Assembly (NCBI GenBank): GCA_905480565.1
Contig: CAJQQW010000318.1
Location: 1 to 15,616 of the forward strand
DNA length: 15,616 bases
Source: an uncultured Halioglobus sp.
GTDB taxonomy: Bacteria > Pseudomonadota > Gammaproteobacteria > Pseudomonadales > Halieaceae
Direction: 5' to 3'
In this document: one piece after another, positions 6,925-14,036 of the stretch
Layout of the letters: each line of letters starts with the position of its first letter
Numbering within the stretch: position 1 is the first letter of the stretch
The notes under the pieces: generated by a model
Seen by the model: only the letters and a program-made list of their open reading frames with translations
Databases searched by the model: none
What the model was told of the DNA's origin: nothing
Translations under genes and position numbers: made by a program

Positions 6925-8304
6925 ATGCACATCCTCTCACTCACCGGTACTAAGCGCTTCACTATTGCCTTTATTTTTTTGCTAGCACTGGGTTGTAGCG
7001 ACAGCGCCGACCTAAACACCCTGAATAACGACGAGGCGGAACTCACCCTGAAAAATCGTTCTATTTTCCCAGTGGGCAATGTGATTTATGCGGAAGACGA
7101 TTCAAGATTTACTGCATACCAACCCAGCTACAATGACGTGCTTGACATTATTGCGATGGAGTTCGACTACGTCGGACATGATGAACTATTTCGCATACGT
7201 GAAACTAACCCGACCCCGTTTTCCAGTAATTACAGCCGATTGGACGCGTTTGTCGAGGATGCAACCAGCAAAAATTATCGTATACATGGTCACAATCTGC
7301 TTTTTTATTCTGACATCGGATCCGACAGCTGGATTGCCGAGTACCGGGAAGGCAAGGTATGGAGCAGAGAACAATGGCTTCAATGGTTCGAACGATATGT
7401 CAAAGATAAGGTGGGACGTTACAAGGGGCGAGTAGCCTCGTGGGATGTCCTGAACGAACCCTTGGCCAGAGTTATTGTGGATGATCCGGAAGCTCGCAAT
7501 GTGTTTATAGATTTAGCCGGAGAAGATATTTACGCCAAGGTTTTTCGATGGGCGAGGGAGGCTGACCCCGAAGCGAAACTTGTACTGAACGAGTTTTTCC
7601 TGGGTCCTGGAGGCAACAAAAAAACAGAAGATTTAATAGATCTCGCCAATCAAATCGGACGTAGCGGAGGCCAAGTTGACGTTATCGGCTTTGAGGGCAT
7701 CTATATATTCTCTACCCTGATTTTCACCAGCTATTCCTACAATTACGATCGATTTAAAAAAGCGGCGGATGCCGGCTACATGGTGACCCTTTCAGAACTA
7801 AACGTTGCGCTGAATATTTATCCCGCTGCAGGCAAAAACCAAAACCAAACACGCTTGCTGCACTCGATCCAGCGTAAAGCCTTTAACAACATTATCAGAG
7901 CCTATATCGATGCAGTACCAGAGAAACAGCGCTGGGGTGTGGTGACGTGGGGCGTGCCGGATTATCAAGGATTCACGCGATTTGGAGATATTTTTAAATC
8001 CTTCAGAGCGCCCGGAGGAGGCTCGGAATGGCCGCTGCTCTGGAACGATAGGCTACAGAAAAAACCCGCCTATTACGGCTTTGTTAATGGCCTTAAGCGC
8101 ATTGAAGAGCCCTTTATTTATAACGCTGTCTACGAGGAGGGCGATCTGGTTGATGACCAATACCTTATTGGAGATTTCAAGGAGGCACTTCTTGATCAAC
8201 TTGAAGACGAATGGGTTGCACTGGCTATCGTGCCTGCCTCCGGCGGTGCGGAAGAGGTTTATTATGACGAGGTCAAGCGAGAGATTCTAGCTAGTCAACA
8301 CTAG
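6925..8304 (+). CDS. Divergent GH10 family glycoside hydrolase (endo-1,4-beta-xylanase-like), lipoprotein
   Basis: From ATG 6925 the product is 459 residues with a lipoprotein-type signal (KR at 10-11, hydrophobic core, ALGC with C24 as acceptor). The starts farther upstream put a non-signal tail in front, so I prefer this one. The body follows the GH10 (beta/alpha)8 order: the catalytic acid/base E178 in WDVLNEP, the nucleophile E291 in LSELNV (normally TELD), the strand-7/8 WGVPDYQGF (342-350), and the closing KKPAYYGFVNGL. GH10 enzymes cleave beta-1,4-xylan internally. Several positions conserved in GH10 differ: the usual HTLVWHxQ is here GHNLLFYSD, so the Trp and subsite His are Phe127 and Tyr128, and the WGxxDxxSW motif lacks its last Trp. 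Catalytic residues are retained, so it is probably active, but on xylan or a different beta-glycan cannot be said. It sits 163 bp ahead of the outer-membrane protein gene. Probably periplasmic-facing or surface anchored. Confidence 0.8.
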   Translation: MHILSLTGTKRFTIAFIFLLALGCSDSADLNTLNNDEAELTLKNRSIFPVGNVIYAEDDSRFTAYQPSYNDVLDIIAMEFDYVGHDELFRIRETNPTPFSSNYSRLDAFVEDATSKNYRIHGHNLLFYSDIGSDSWIAEYREGKVWSREQWLQWFERYVKDKVGRYKGRVASWDVLNEPLARVIVDDPEARNVFIDLAGEDIYAKVFRWAREADPEAKLVLNEFFLGPGGNKKTEDLIDLANQIGRSGGQVDVIGFEGIYIFSTLIFTSYSYNYDRFKKAADAGYMVTLSELNVALNIYPAAGKNQNQTRLLHSIQRKAFNNIIRAYIDAVPEKQRWGVVTWGVPDYQGFTRFGDIFKSFRAPGGGSEWPLLWNDRLQKKPAYYGFVNGLKRIEEPFIYNAVYEEGDLVDDQYLIGDFKEALLDQLEDEWVALAIVPASGGAEEVYYDEVKREILASQH

Positions 8305-8414
8305 CGCGAAGAAGCACATGGTGCACAAAACACTGTCTATTGACTCTCAGCCGTGCGCAGACACCTAACAAGTCATATGTTTGCCTGTATTTACTGCCTA
8401 AATGATAGAGACAT

Positions 8415-8444
8415 ATTGAATACAAAGACTCGCGTCTATTCAAT
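8415..8444 (+). repeat. Hairpin in the leader of the outer-membrane protein gene
   Basis: ATTGAATA (8415-8422) pairs perfectly with TATTCAAT (8437-8444). Inside, GAC (8427-8429) pairs with GTC (8434-8436) around a TCGC tetraloop, leaving a CAAA bulge on the 5' side. The structure ends just upstream of the AAGAGG ribosome binding site. It could be an operator, an mRNA-stability hairpin, or a site that affects translation. Confidence 0.5.
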
Positions 8445-8467
8445 TCATAAACAAGAGGCACGCCCTT

Positions 8468-9277
8468 ATGACTGACAGATATATTAGACACTTATTTGTC
8501 TCCCTGCTCACTTTCTCGGCCCTGCTTTTTGGAGAAAATGGACTAGCGGTGACTGATGATACCGGCGCCGAGGAAGATGAATGGATAACCTGGGTGGCAC
8601 CCTATTTGTGGGGCCTGTCATTAAGCGGTGATGCCCAAGTCGGCGATAAAAAGGGAGACGTCGATATCAGCTTCAGTGAAATTCTGGACGATATAAATAT
8701 TGGTGCGATGGGCTTTATCGATGGACGGAAAGACAGAATTGGTTATTTCATCAACCCTATCTACTCTCGACTTAAAGCCAAAGAAAATGTGGACGGTGAA
8801 AAAGTCGATGTGACTAATGATTCAGCAATAGTGGCAATAGGGGGTTATTACCGTTGGATTGACACCAAGGTTAGTGGTCGCAATGGTGATGGCACAGGGC
8901 GCCTGGTGGTAGAGCCCTACGGTGGCGTCCGATGGACATATTTGCGTGTTAAAGTCGATGTCGACGGGAAGGGTCAGGGCGAAAAAAGCGAAAACTGGCT
9001 GGATCCTATTGTGGGTAGCCGACTTATGTATGTCTGGGATCCCCGCTGGGATATCGCCTTCGCTGCAGATGTAGGCGGATTCGGCACCGGATCAGACTCC
9101 GCATGGAACATTCATCTGCTTCTCGGATACCGGCTTCAGCTTTTCGGTCGCGAAGCGATTATTCGTGGCGGATATAGAGCATTGCACCAGGAGTATAAGA
9201 CAGGATCAGGACGTTCAACTTTTAAGTGGGACGTAACCCAAGAGGGACCGATCGCGGGTATCGCCCTAAAGTTCTGA
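8468..9277 (+). CDS. Outer-membrane beta-barrel protein of unknown function
   Basis: The 269-residue product has a signal peptide (hydrophobic residues 9-21, likely cleavage after GLA near residue 27). It is followed by alternating amphipathic strands typical of a small outer-membrane barrel: TWVAPYLWGLSL at about 37-48, then IGAMGFIDG, RIGYFINPIYSRL, AIVAIGGYYRW, LVVEPYGGVRWTYL, WDIAFAADVGGFG, NIHLLLGYRL, IIRGGYRALHQEY, and a final strand ending in Phe (GIALKF), the classic Bam-recognised C-terminus. I recall conserved hypothetical proteins starting with a similar (T/A)PYLW...DVSFSDIL pattern, but no function is known to me. The start is supported by AAGAGG about 9 nt upstream. Eight to twelve strands fit the length. 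It may be co-transcribed with the GH10 gene, though 163 bp with a hairpin separate them. Confidence 0.75.
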   Translation: MTDRYIRHLFVSLLTFSALLFGENGLAVTDDTGAEEDEWITWVAPYLWGLSLSGDAQVGDKKGDVDISFSEILDDINIGAMGFIDGRKDRIGYFINPIYSRLKAKENVDGEKVDVTNDSAIVAIGGYYRWIDTKVSGRNGDGTGRLVVEPYGGVRWTYLRVKVDVDGKGQGEKSENWLDPIVGSRLMYVWDPRWDIAFAADVGGFGTGSDSAWNIHLLLGYRLQLFGREAIIRGGYRALHQEYKTGSGRSTFKWDVTQEGPIAGIALKF

Positions 9278-9516
9278 TCCGGGAGAGGCGTGAGTTCGCT
9301 TGCCAACACTCTAGCGGACCAACTTGCTGTTAGTCACGTATCTCGCTTGTTCGCGGGGCAATTATGCGATGAAAACGGGGCCATACTGACGGCCGGCGCA
9401 GAGCCAAAATCCGTCTCAAATCTGATACATTGCCATTTGCCAACCGAGCCCCGCCGACTGCCTGTGTATATGCAAGTATTTTTCATGAAATACCTGAGGA
9501 GTCTAGTTTTTTGACA

Positions 9517-9532
9517 TGATCGAGTTCGATCA
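9517..9532. repeat. Perfect 7-bp-arm palindrome beside a TTGACA box
   Basis: TGATCGA, GT, TCGATCA; directly preceded by TTGACA (9511-9516), a full -35 consensus. No acceptable -10 lies 16-18 bp downstream of it. It lies about 140 bp upstream of the acylase start and has the form of a dimeric regulator's binding site. Confidence 0.5.
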
Positions 9533-9631
9533 GGCAGCACAGTGATTCAGGGATACGCGTTGCTGCACTTCCTATGCCATTATCACCCAGGTGCTATCTT
9601 GGCAACGGTCATCCGTATCATAAAAACTAAC

Positions 9632-9651
9632 GTAACCGTTACAACTATAAA
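9632..9651 (+). promoter_or_regulatory. GTAAC-C-GTTAC palindrome abutting a -10-like TATAAA
   Basis: GTAACCGTTAC (9632-9642) is a perfect odd palindrome, and TATAAA (9646-9651) follows after three bases. If TATAAA is the -10, transcription would start near 9658, giving a very short leader before ATG 9669. The palindrome would then sit in the promoter spacer, a typical repressor position. No good -35 is visible at the proper distance. Confidence 0.35.
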
Positions 9652-9668
9652 ATTAAGTGAGTCCTAAT

Positions 9669-12176
9669 ATGAGCAAAATATTTCCCCGTGCTGCCCTTGT
9701 GAGCGTCCTGTTCAGCGTACTCCTCATAGCTTGCTCTGATAGCTCAAACAACAACAACGACCAGAATCCAGACATTCTTACGAAAGATCGCGCCTTCTAT
9801 ATCTTACCTCCGGGCAACTACGGTGGCATTCCCACCAATGAAAATTCCCTTGACCAGCTCCCTCTCTACGATGGCTTAACACCACTTCGCGGCGATGTAA
9901 CAGACGCCGACATCGAAGCACTTTTTTTGCCAGAGGATCTGCAGCCAGTGGGTGACACTGTGGAAGAGGTAACCGGGCGCCCCGGCCTCACCATTCTTTA
10001 TGACAGCTTCGGCGTTCCCCACATCAGTGGTGAAAGCCGCGCTGACCTTGCATTTGGCGCGGGCTGGGTAACCGCAAGAGACCGCTTTTTACTTTTGAGC
10101 CTTGGACGCAACCCTGCGAGGGCAGCGGTAGCAGACATTCCTGGAATCAACGCGTTTTCGCTCGTTACAAATCCCAGCGAGGCATACATACCCAGCGAAG
10201 CCACAGAACAACTCGTTACAGCGCAGCAGGCGCTCATCCTTGAGGTGTATGGAGCAGAGGAAGGGCAGCAAATTCTTGACGATGCACAAGCTTACGCGGA
10301 TGGGTTGAACGCCTACGAAGCCGCTAATGGCATTAGTAATCCGGAGCCTTACAACGTTAATGACGTGATCGCGGTAACCGCATTTATTGGGTCTATTTTT
10401 GGCGCAGGCGGCGGCAGCGAAGCAAGCAATGCTGAATTCCTCTCTACGCTCGTTCAAGGTCTGGGTGAGGGGCAGGCGCAGCTTGCCTGGGAGGATGCAA
10501 TGCTCTTTGGGGACCCGGAGGCTCCCACCACCATTGATAAGCGCTTCGATTATGGTCCCATAACGGGTGGAGATGTGACCGGTAGTGTCACTATCGATGC
10601 CGGTTCTGTTGTCAACCTTGACCCTCGCCAGCCAGAATCGACTAACACCGGGCTTGCAGCAGAGGGCAGCAACGTACTCTTCCCCGCCGCGGGGTCACCT
10701 CCGGATCGTCAGGCCTCAAATTTTTTGGTCGCCAGTGCTGAAGTCGCAGCCAGAGATGCAACCCTTGCTGTAATGGGTCCGCAACTGGGGTACTACTATC
10801 CCGAAATCGTTTATCAACAGCATTTATCCGGCCCGGGTATTGAAGCTCAGGGTGTCGCCGTGCCTGGGCTCTCCATGTATTTGTTGATTGGACGCACACA
10901 AGATTATGCCTGGAGCCTGACCTCTGCCAGCCACGATGTGCGGGATGTGTTTGCAGAGGTGCTATGCGAGCCGGATGGCAAAGAGCCAACTCGCGATTCA
11001 CTGCATTATGAATTCGACGGTGTGTGTACGCCATTCAATATTTTCAACGCGGGCGAGCTTAACGGGGTACCGCTTGTCTATCCTCAGTCCATCCACGGTA
11101 ATGTCATTGGCACTGCAACGTCTGACGGGCGACCTGTCGCGCTGACTCGCAAGCGTTCAACTTTCGGCCGTGACGGCCTTAATCTGGGTGCACTGAAAGC
11201 CATGACCGAAGGCAAAGCGAGCACACCAGAGCTATTTTGGGAAACCGCCAACAAATTTGGTTTTACGTTTAATTGGGCCTATGCCTCACGCAAAAGCACC
11301 GCGTTTTTCTCTTCCGGTCGCTTGCCAGTCAGAGCGGACGGCCTTGACCGACGCCTCCCGACGCTCGGTACCGGGGCGTACGAATGGCAGGGGTTCCTGA
11401 CTCAGGAGCAGCACCCCCATTCGCTGGATGGGCCTGACAACAGGCTGTTAAACTGGAACAATCAGTCAGCGCCCGGCTTCATGCACGGTGATGGCACACC
11501 CTACGGTTCTGTTCACCGGGTGCAGCTCTTTGACCAATTCCCCAACAAGGTAGGGCTCGCGGGTGTGGTTGGGATCATGAATCGATCCGCCACTGAAGAT
11601 GTCCGATCTCCCGCCTGGCCCATTGTCAGCGAGCTGTTGCGGGGCAGCGAGGCGCCCACTGTGCTCGCCGGAAAAATCGTAGATCTTCTTGATGCATGGG
11701 TCGCAGATGATGCACCGATCCTCGACGCAGACAACGACGGTTTCAACGATTCGGCGGGACCCTCAATTATGGACGCTTTATGGGAACCGCTGAACAGGGC
11801 AGTCATGCTCCCCGTTTTCGGCGATACCGTTGACGCACTGGACAACATTCGAAATCTGGGGGGCAATGATGGATCCAGCTTTATCTACAAAGACTTGAGG
11901 ACTCTTTTGGGGAAAGAAGTACAGGGAGCATATAATTTACAGTACTGTGGCGCCGGGCAGCTGGAATCATGCCGGGATTCCTTATGGGCTGTTGTTGAGA
12001 TCATAGGCGAGCAGCTTGCATCCGACTTCGGCAATGCTGACCCCAGCACATGGCTCAGTCGGGGAAGGCTCACCTCGTTCACACCAGGCCTGATCAGCAA
12101 TACTTTTAGAGCCACCAATCGTCCTACGTTCCAGCAGGCCCTGGAGTTTGCTCCTCAGCGCCCCGACGGCACATAG
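9669..12176 (+). CDS. Penicillin acylase family Ntn-hydrolase, lipoprotein
   Basis: From ATG 9669 the product is 835 residues. It begins with a clean lipoprotein signal (LLIAC, C22) followed by an Asn-rich tether; an upstream in-frame GTG at 9657 would only add four residues. The penicillin acylase (peptidase S45) layout is clear: alpha-chain motif YDSFGVPHISGESRADL and FGAGWVTARDRFLLLSLGR (about residues 110-145), an interior spacer, then EGSNVLF whose S334 is the expected autocatalytic cleavage site and N-terminal nucleophile of the beta chain. N535 in FNWAYASR matches the oxyanion-hole Asn, and LLNWNNQSAPGF follows, as in other members. These enzymes hydrolyse amides: beta-lactam side chains, N-acyl-homoserine lactones or other acyl amides. 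The substrate cannot be told here. As a lipoprotein it would act in the periplasm or at the outer membrane, unlike most soluble periplasmic relatives. Single-gene unit. Confidence 0.9.
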   Translation: MSKIFPRAALVSVLFSVLLIACSDSSNNNNDQNPDILTKDRAFYILPPGNYGGIPTNENSLDQLPLYDGLTPLRGDVTDADIEALFLPEDLQPVGDTVEEVTGRPGLTILYDSFGVPHISGESRADLAFGAGWVTARDRFLLLSLGRNPARAAVADIPGINAFSLVTNPSEAYIPSEATEQLVTAQQALILEVYGAEEGQQILDDAQAYADGLNAYEAANGISNPEPYNVNDVIAVTAFIGSIFGAGGGSEASNAEFLSTLVQGLGEGQAQLAWEDAMLFGDPEAPTTIDKRFDYGPITGGDVTGSVTIDAGSVVNLDPRQPESTNTGLAAEGSNVLFPAAGSPPDRQASNFLVASAEVAARDATLAVMGPQLGYYYPEIVYQQHLSGPGIEAQGVAVPGLSMYLLIGRTQDYAWSLTSASHDVRDVFAEVLCEPDGKEPTRDSLHYEFDGVCTPFNIFNAGELNGVPLVYPQSIHGNVIGTATSDGRPVALTRKRSTFGRDGLNLGALKAMTEGKASTPELFWETANKFGFTFNWAYASRKSTAFFSSGRLPVRADGLDRRLPTLGTGAYEWQGFLTQEQHPHSLDGPDNRLLNWNNQSAPGFMHGDGTPYGSVHRVQLFDQFPNKVGLAGVVGIMNRSATEDVRSPAWPIVSELLRGSEAPTVLAGKIVDLLDAWVADDAPILDADNDGFNDSAGPSIMDALWEPLNRAVMLPVFGDTVDALDNIRNLGGNDGSSFIYKDLRTLLGKEVQGAYNLQYCGAGQLESCRDSLWAVVEIIGEQLASDFGNADPSTWLSRGRLTSFTPGLISNTFRATNRPTFQQALEFAPQRPDGT

Positions 12177-12204
12177 CCGGCGGCGCCCAACAACGTCTGA
12201 TTTA

Positions 12205-12221
12205 CGACCCCTCATGGGTCG
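12205..12221. terminator. Hairpin between convergent genes, possible terminator
   Basis: CGACCC (12205-12210) pairs with GGGTCG (12216-12221) around a 5-nt CTCAT loop. It lies 28 bp after the acylase stop and about 100 bp past the convergent Nudix stop (12322). No T-run follows on either strand, so intrinsic termination would be weak; it may instead protect mRNA 3' ends. Confidence 0.3.
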
Positions 12222-12321
12222 CATACACCTGCTGCAGGCTAACGCAACAGTACGCATAGTCGAGCAGCAGCTGTACCACTCCCTCTTAACTGCGTCGGTA
12301 TTGGCCGCCGCTCATGCGCCG

Positions 12322-12882
12322 CTACTCCAGCGCTAGTTCCTTCCTTTCCCACATATACAAAAACCGCCAAAGAGTTGCACAAACCAGTGCATGGTCAATC
12401 TTGCCATCCAATAGCAGCGGCTTCAGCGTATCGATTGGCACGAGTTCAACCTCTGTTTTTTCTGTTTCACTGGAATACTCTGAAGGAGTGGTCTCTGTTA
12501 CGAAGCCGTAAAAGGTGTATAGCGTATTGTTGAAGAGGGCGGGATTCGGATTTAGTTCTCCCAGACAATGCGCGATCTTCGCGCTATAACCTGTCTCCTC
12601 ATGGCACTCGCGCAGTGCCGCCTCCGAGGGACTTTCTGTCGGGTCATTCATCCCGCCAGGTATTTCGAGCGTTACCTGCTGGCTACCGTGCCGAAACTGA
12701 CGAATCATCACGATTTCCTCCCTTTCGGTAATTGGTACAATATTCACCCACGCCTTGCTATCGATGAGAACAAAGTTATGTGTTTTTCCGGTATAGGGGG
12801 ACACATCAATCACTTCACAGAGGTCCAGAATACGCGTTTTCTGCACTGGGGTAGTTTGCTGTCGTTTCCAGTCTCTTATCAT
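12322..12882 (-). CDS. Nudix hydrolase (ADP-ribose pyrophosphatase-like)
   Basis: The 186-residue cytoplasmic protein has a complete Nudix box: G77, E83, then R91-E92 and the metal-binding E95-E96 with G98 (REC-H-EETG). The flanking sequence resembles NudF/ADP-ribose pyrophosphatases: KTRILDLCEV strand, VNIVPIT followed by the REEIVMIRQFRHG segment, and EIPGG just before the box. Such enzymes hydrolyse ADP-ribose or other nucleoside diphosphate sugars into monophosphates. I cannot assign the exact substrate. ATG 12882 is preceded by AGGA seven bases upstream, which lies inside a small inverted repeat (12881-12895). It is divergent from the lipoprotein gene at 13033 and convergent with the acylase gene. 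Confidence 0.9.
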   Translation of the reverse strand: MIRDWKRQQTTPVQKTRILDLCEVIDVSPYTGKTHNFVLIDSKAWVNIVPITEREEIVMIRQFRHGSQQVTLEIPGGMNDPTESPSEAALRECHEETGYSAKIAHCLGELNPNPALFNNTLYTFYGFVTETTPSEYSSETEKTEVELVPIDTLKPLLLDGKIDHALVCATLWRFLYMWERKELALE

Positions 12883-12895
12883 AGGTTCATCCTAT
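12881..12895 (-). promoter_or_regulatory. Inverted repeat enclosing the Nudix ribosome binding site
   Basis: ATAGG, ATGAA, CCTAT on the coding strand: the AGG of the Shine-Dalgarno could pair with CCT next to the start codon. With five base pairs and a 5-nt loop the structure is weak. A second small dyad ATCTA/TAGAT lies just upstream at 12894-12910. Confidence 0.3.
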
Positions 12896-12940
12896 CTATT
12901 TTGAGTAGATAATCGCAGGAGCAAAACCAAAATTATCGGT

Positions 12941-12946
12941 TATACT
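12941..12946 (+). promoter_or_regulatory. Candidate -10 box for the repeat lipoprotein
   Basis: TATACT matches the -10 consensus at five of six positions. The -35 region is poor. The implied leader is about 80 nt. Confidence 0.3.
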
Positions 12947-13032
12947 GTGGAAACCGCCCGCCTGCCAGCAAATTCAATTCGACACACTAACTCGCAGCAG
13001 GCTCTTTTAACTAATTGGGGATGAACAATACT

Positions 13033-13527
13033 ATGAACAGAATCCAGAAAACCATCGTGCTACTTATCGGAGCAGTCATGCTGAGTACCTATGGCTGCAG
13101 CAAAGACGACGCGAGCCAGGCTGCCAGCAACGCTGCCGACAGCATACAGCAAGCAACTGATAGCGCAAAAGAAGCTGCTGGCGACGCAATGGATAAGACC
13201 GGCGATGCGCTCAGTGATGCGGCGAGCACGGTCTCTGAGAAAGCAGATGACGCGTGGGATGCCACGGCAGACGCAGCCAGTAAAACGGCTGATACTGTTT
13301 CCGAAACTACGGAAAATGCCTTGAAGGCCACGGGTGAGGCTGCCAGCGATGCGGCAGATGCTACCAGCAGTGCGGCCAGCAATGCCGCGGATGCTGTTAC
13401 CGAGAAAGCCGGAGATGCCTGGGATGCCACGGCCAAAGCCGCCGGCGATGCATCGGACGCAGTAGAAGGCGCCGCCGACGATGCCATAGAAGCTACGGAA
13501 GACTCTGTAGACAAAATGAAAAAATAG
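13033..13527 (+). CDS. Alanine-rich lipoprotein made of 11-residue repeats
   Basis: From ATG 13033 the product is 164 residues; in-frame ATG 13021 and TTG 13015 are alternative starts, and GGGG at 13017-13020 suits 13033 only with a long (12-nt) spacer. The lipoprotein signal is MNRIQKTIVLLIGAVMLSTYGC, where C22 would be lipidated. The mature part divides without gaps into twelve 11-residue units plus a final ten-residue one. A rough consensus is [T/V]-small-[D/E]-[A/K]-A-small-[D/N]-A-[A/W/L]-D-[A/T]. No proline occurs in it, so a single long amphipathic helix (about 140 residues) is expected. Hendecads give a slightly right-handed coiled coil, as in LEA or apolipoprotein-like repeats; Lpp and other murein lipoproteins use heptads. 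The C-terminus KMKK resembles the lysine end of Lpp, so attachment to peptidoglycan is possible but speculative. Function unknown. Confidence 0.85.
   Translation: MNRIQKTIVLLIGAVMLSTYGCSKDDASQAASNAADSIQQATDSAKEAAGDAMDKTGDALSDAASTVSEKADDAWDATADAASKTADTVSETTENALKATGEAASDAADATSSAASNAADAVTEKAGDAWDATAKAAGDASDAVEGAADDAIEATEDSVDKMKK
13255..13433 (+). repeat. Internal duplication within the repeat lipoprotein gene
   Basis: The 14-bp string TGGGATGCCACGGC occurs at 13255-13268 and again at 13420-13433, exactly 165 bp (55 codons, five 11-residue units) apart. Flanking residues EKAxDAWDATA are shared too. This suggests that the gene grew by duplicating blocks of whole hendecads. Confidence 0.7.
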
Positions 13528-13585
13528 GGACACTGCGTCTAAGCTCGGTTTCTATTGTGCACGCCGCAGCCGGGCGCAGTCGGCT

Positions 13586-13809
13586 CTATCGCCGCTCTTG
13601 TAACCACTGGACGATGATACTCTTGTCGTCCACTGGTTTTTCAACTCGCAGCGGTTGGCGCAACCCGCCCGCTCGCCGATGTTGACACTCACGGTGAATA
13701 GCATCGGCACATGCCCTCGCAACTCCGTCATTCCCTTTGGTTTGCGCCGCGCGTAATACATTTTCGACCATTGACACAAATTCAGCGGCCGCTTTTTAGG
13801 CGCCTCCAT
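13586..13809 (-). pseudogene. Small hypothetical ORF, probably frameshifted at a run of five A
   Basis: ATG 13809 opens MEAPKK, and then the frame becomes un-protein-like (rich in R, C, S and W). In the -1 frame from the same point, the translation reads AAAEFVSMVENVLRAAQ and continues as a coherent, helix-prone sequence to ...DDKSIIVQWLQERR and a stop at 13586. One extra A in the A-run (T5 at 13793-13797 on the plus strand) would join both into a 75-residue protein. I cannot tell a sequencing error or mutation from programmed slippage; the run T-AAA-AAG is only a partial slippery heptamer. Alternatively the gene may simply start at GTG 13777 or ATG 13771 and be intact at 61-63 residues. No family recognised. 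No good ribosome binding site for any of the starts. Confidence 0.4.
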
Positions 13810-14036
13810 CTTGACCGGGCGCGCTCAGCATGCGCGCACTCGTGTTCTTGTGATATTTTGTGCAGATTACTCTTTAAATTACTGATACTTAGGACTTTTA
13901 CAGGTCAACTCGCGCGTGCCCAATAAGTGTCTAATCTAGATAAAAAGACCAGGGCGGGCCCGTTTCGATTCGCAACAAAAAACGCTGTCCCACTTCCCAC
14001 TTACCACTCTTCACAACGCGGCTTCAGTCTGATACT

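Larger units (their letters stand above)
9278..9668. other. Intergenic region upstream of the penicillin acylase gene
   Basis: No supportable gene in 391 bp. A 74-codon frame beginning with GTG at 9290 has no ribosome binding site and no recognisable composition. The region carries a palindrome next to a TTGACA at 9511-9532, an imperfect dyad GTATTT/AAATAC at 9476-9493 and a GTAACCGTTAC palindrome at 9632-9642, immediately followed by a TATAAA -10-like hexamer. Confidence 0.5.

Noticed and set aside
9290..9514. 74-codon frame after the barrel gene
   Set aside because: GTG start without ribosome binding site, no signature, and dyads overlap its 3' part.
9503..9516. T-run at 9507-9512 considered as a terminator tail of the barrel gene
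   Set aside because: No stable GC-rich stem precedes it; the sequence fits a TTGACA box better.
10089..10457. Minus-strand frames inside the acylase gene (also 10642-11034, 11513-11866)
   Set aside because: All lie antisense to the acylase, whose motifs are intact across these stretches.
13033..13527. The 11-residue repeat considered as a CRISPR or tandem DNA repeat array
   Set aside because: The 33-bp units are diverged at DNA level and have no spacers; the periodicity is in the protein.
13060..13533. Long minus-strand frames opposite the repeat lipoprotein
   Set aside because: They arise from the alanine-rich repeat (GCN codons read antisense as Gly/Ser/Arg/Cys-rich sequence); no ribosome binding site.
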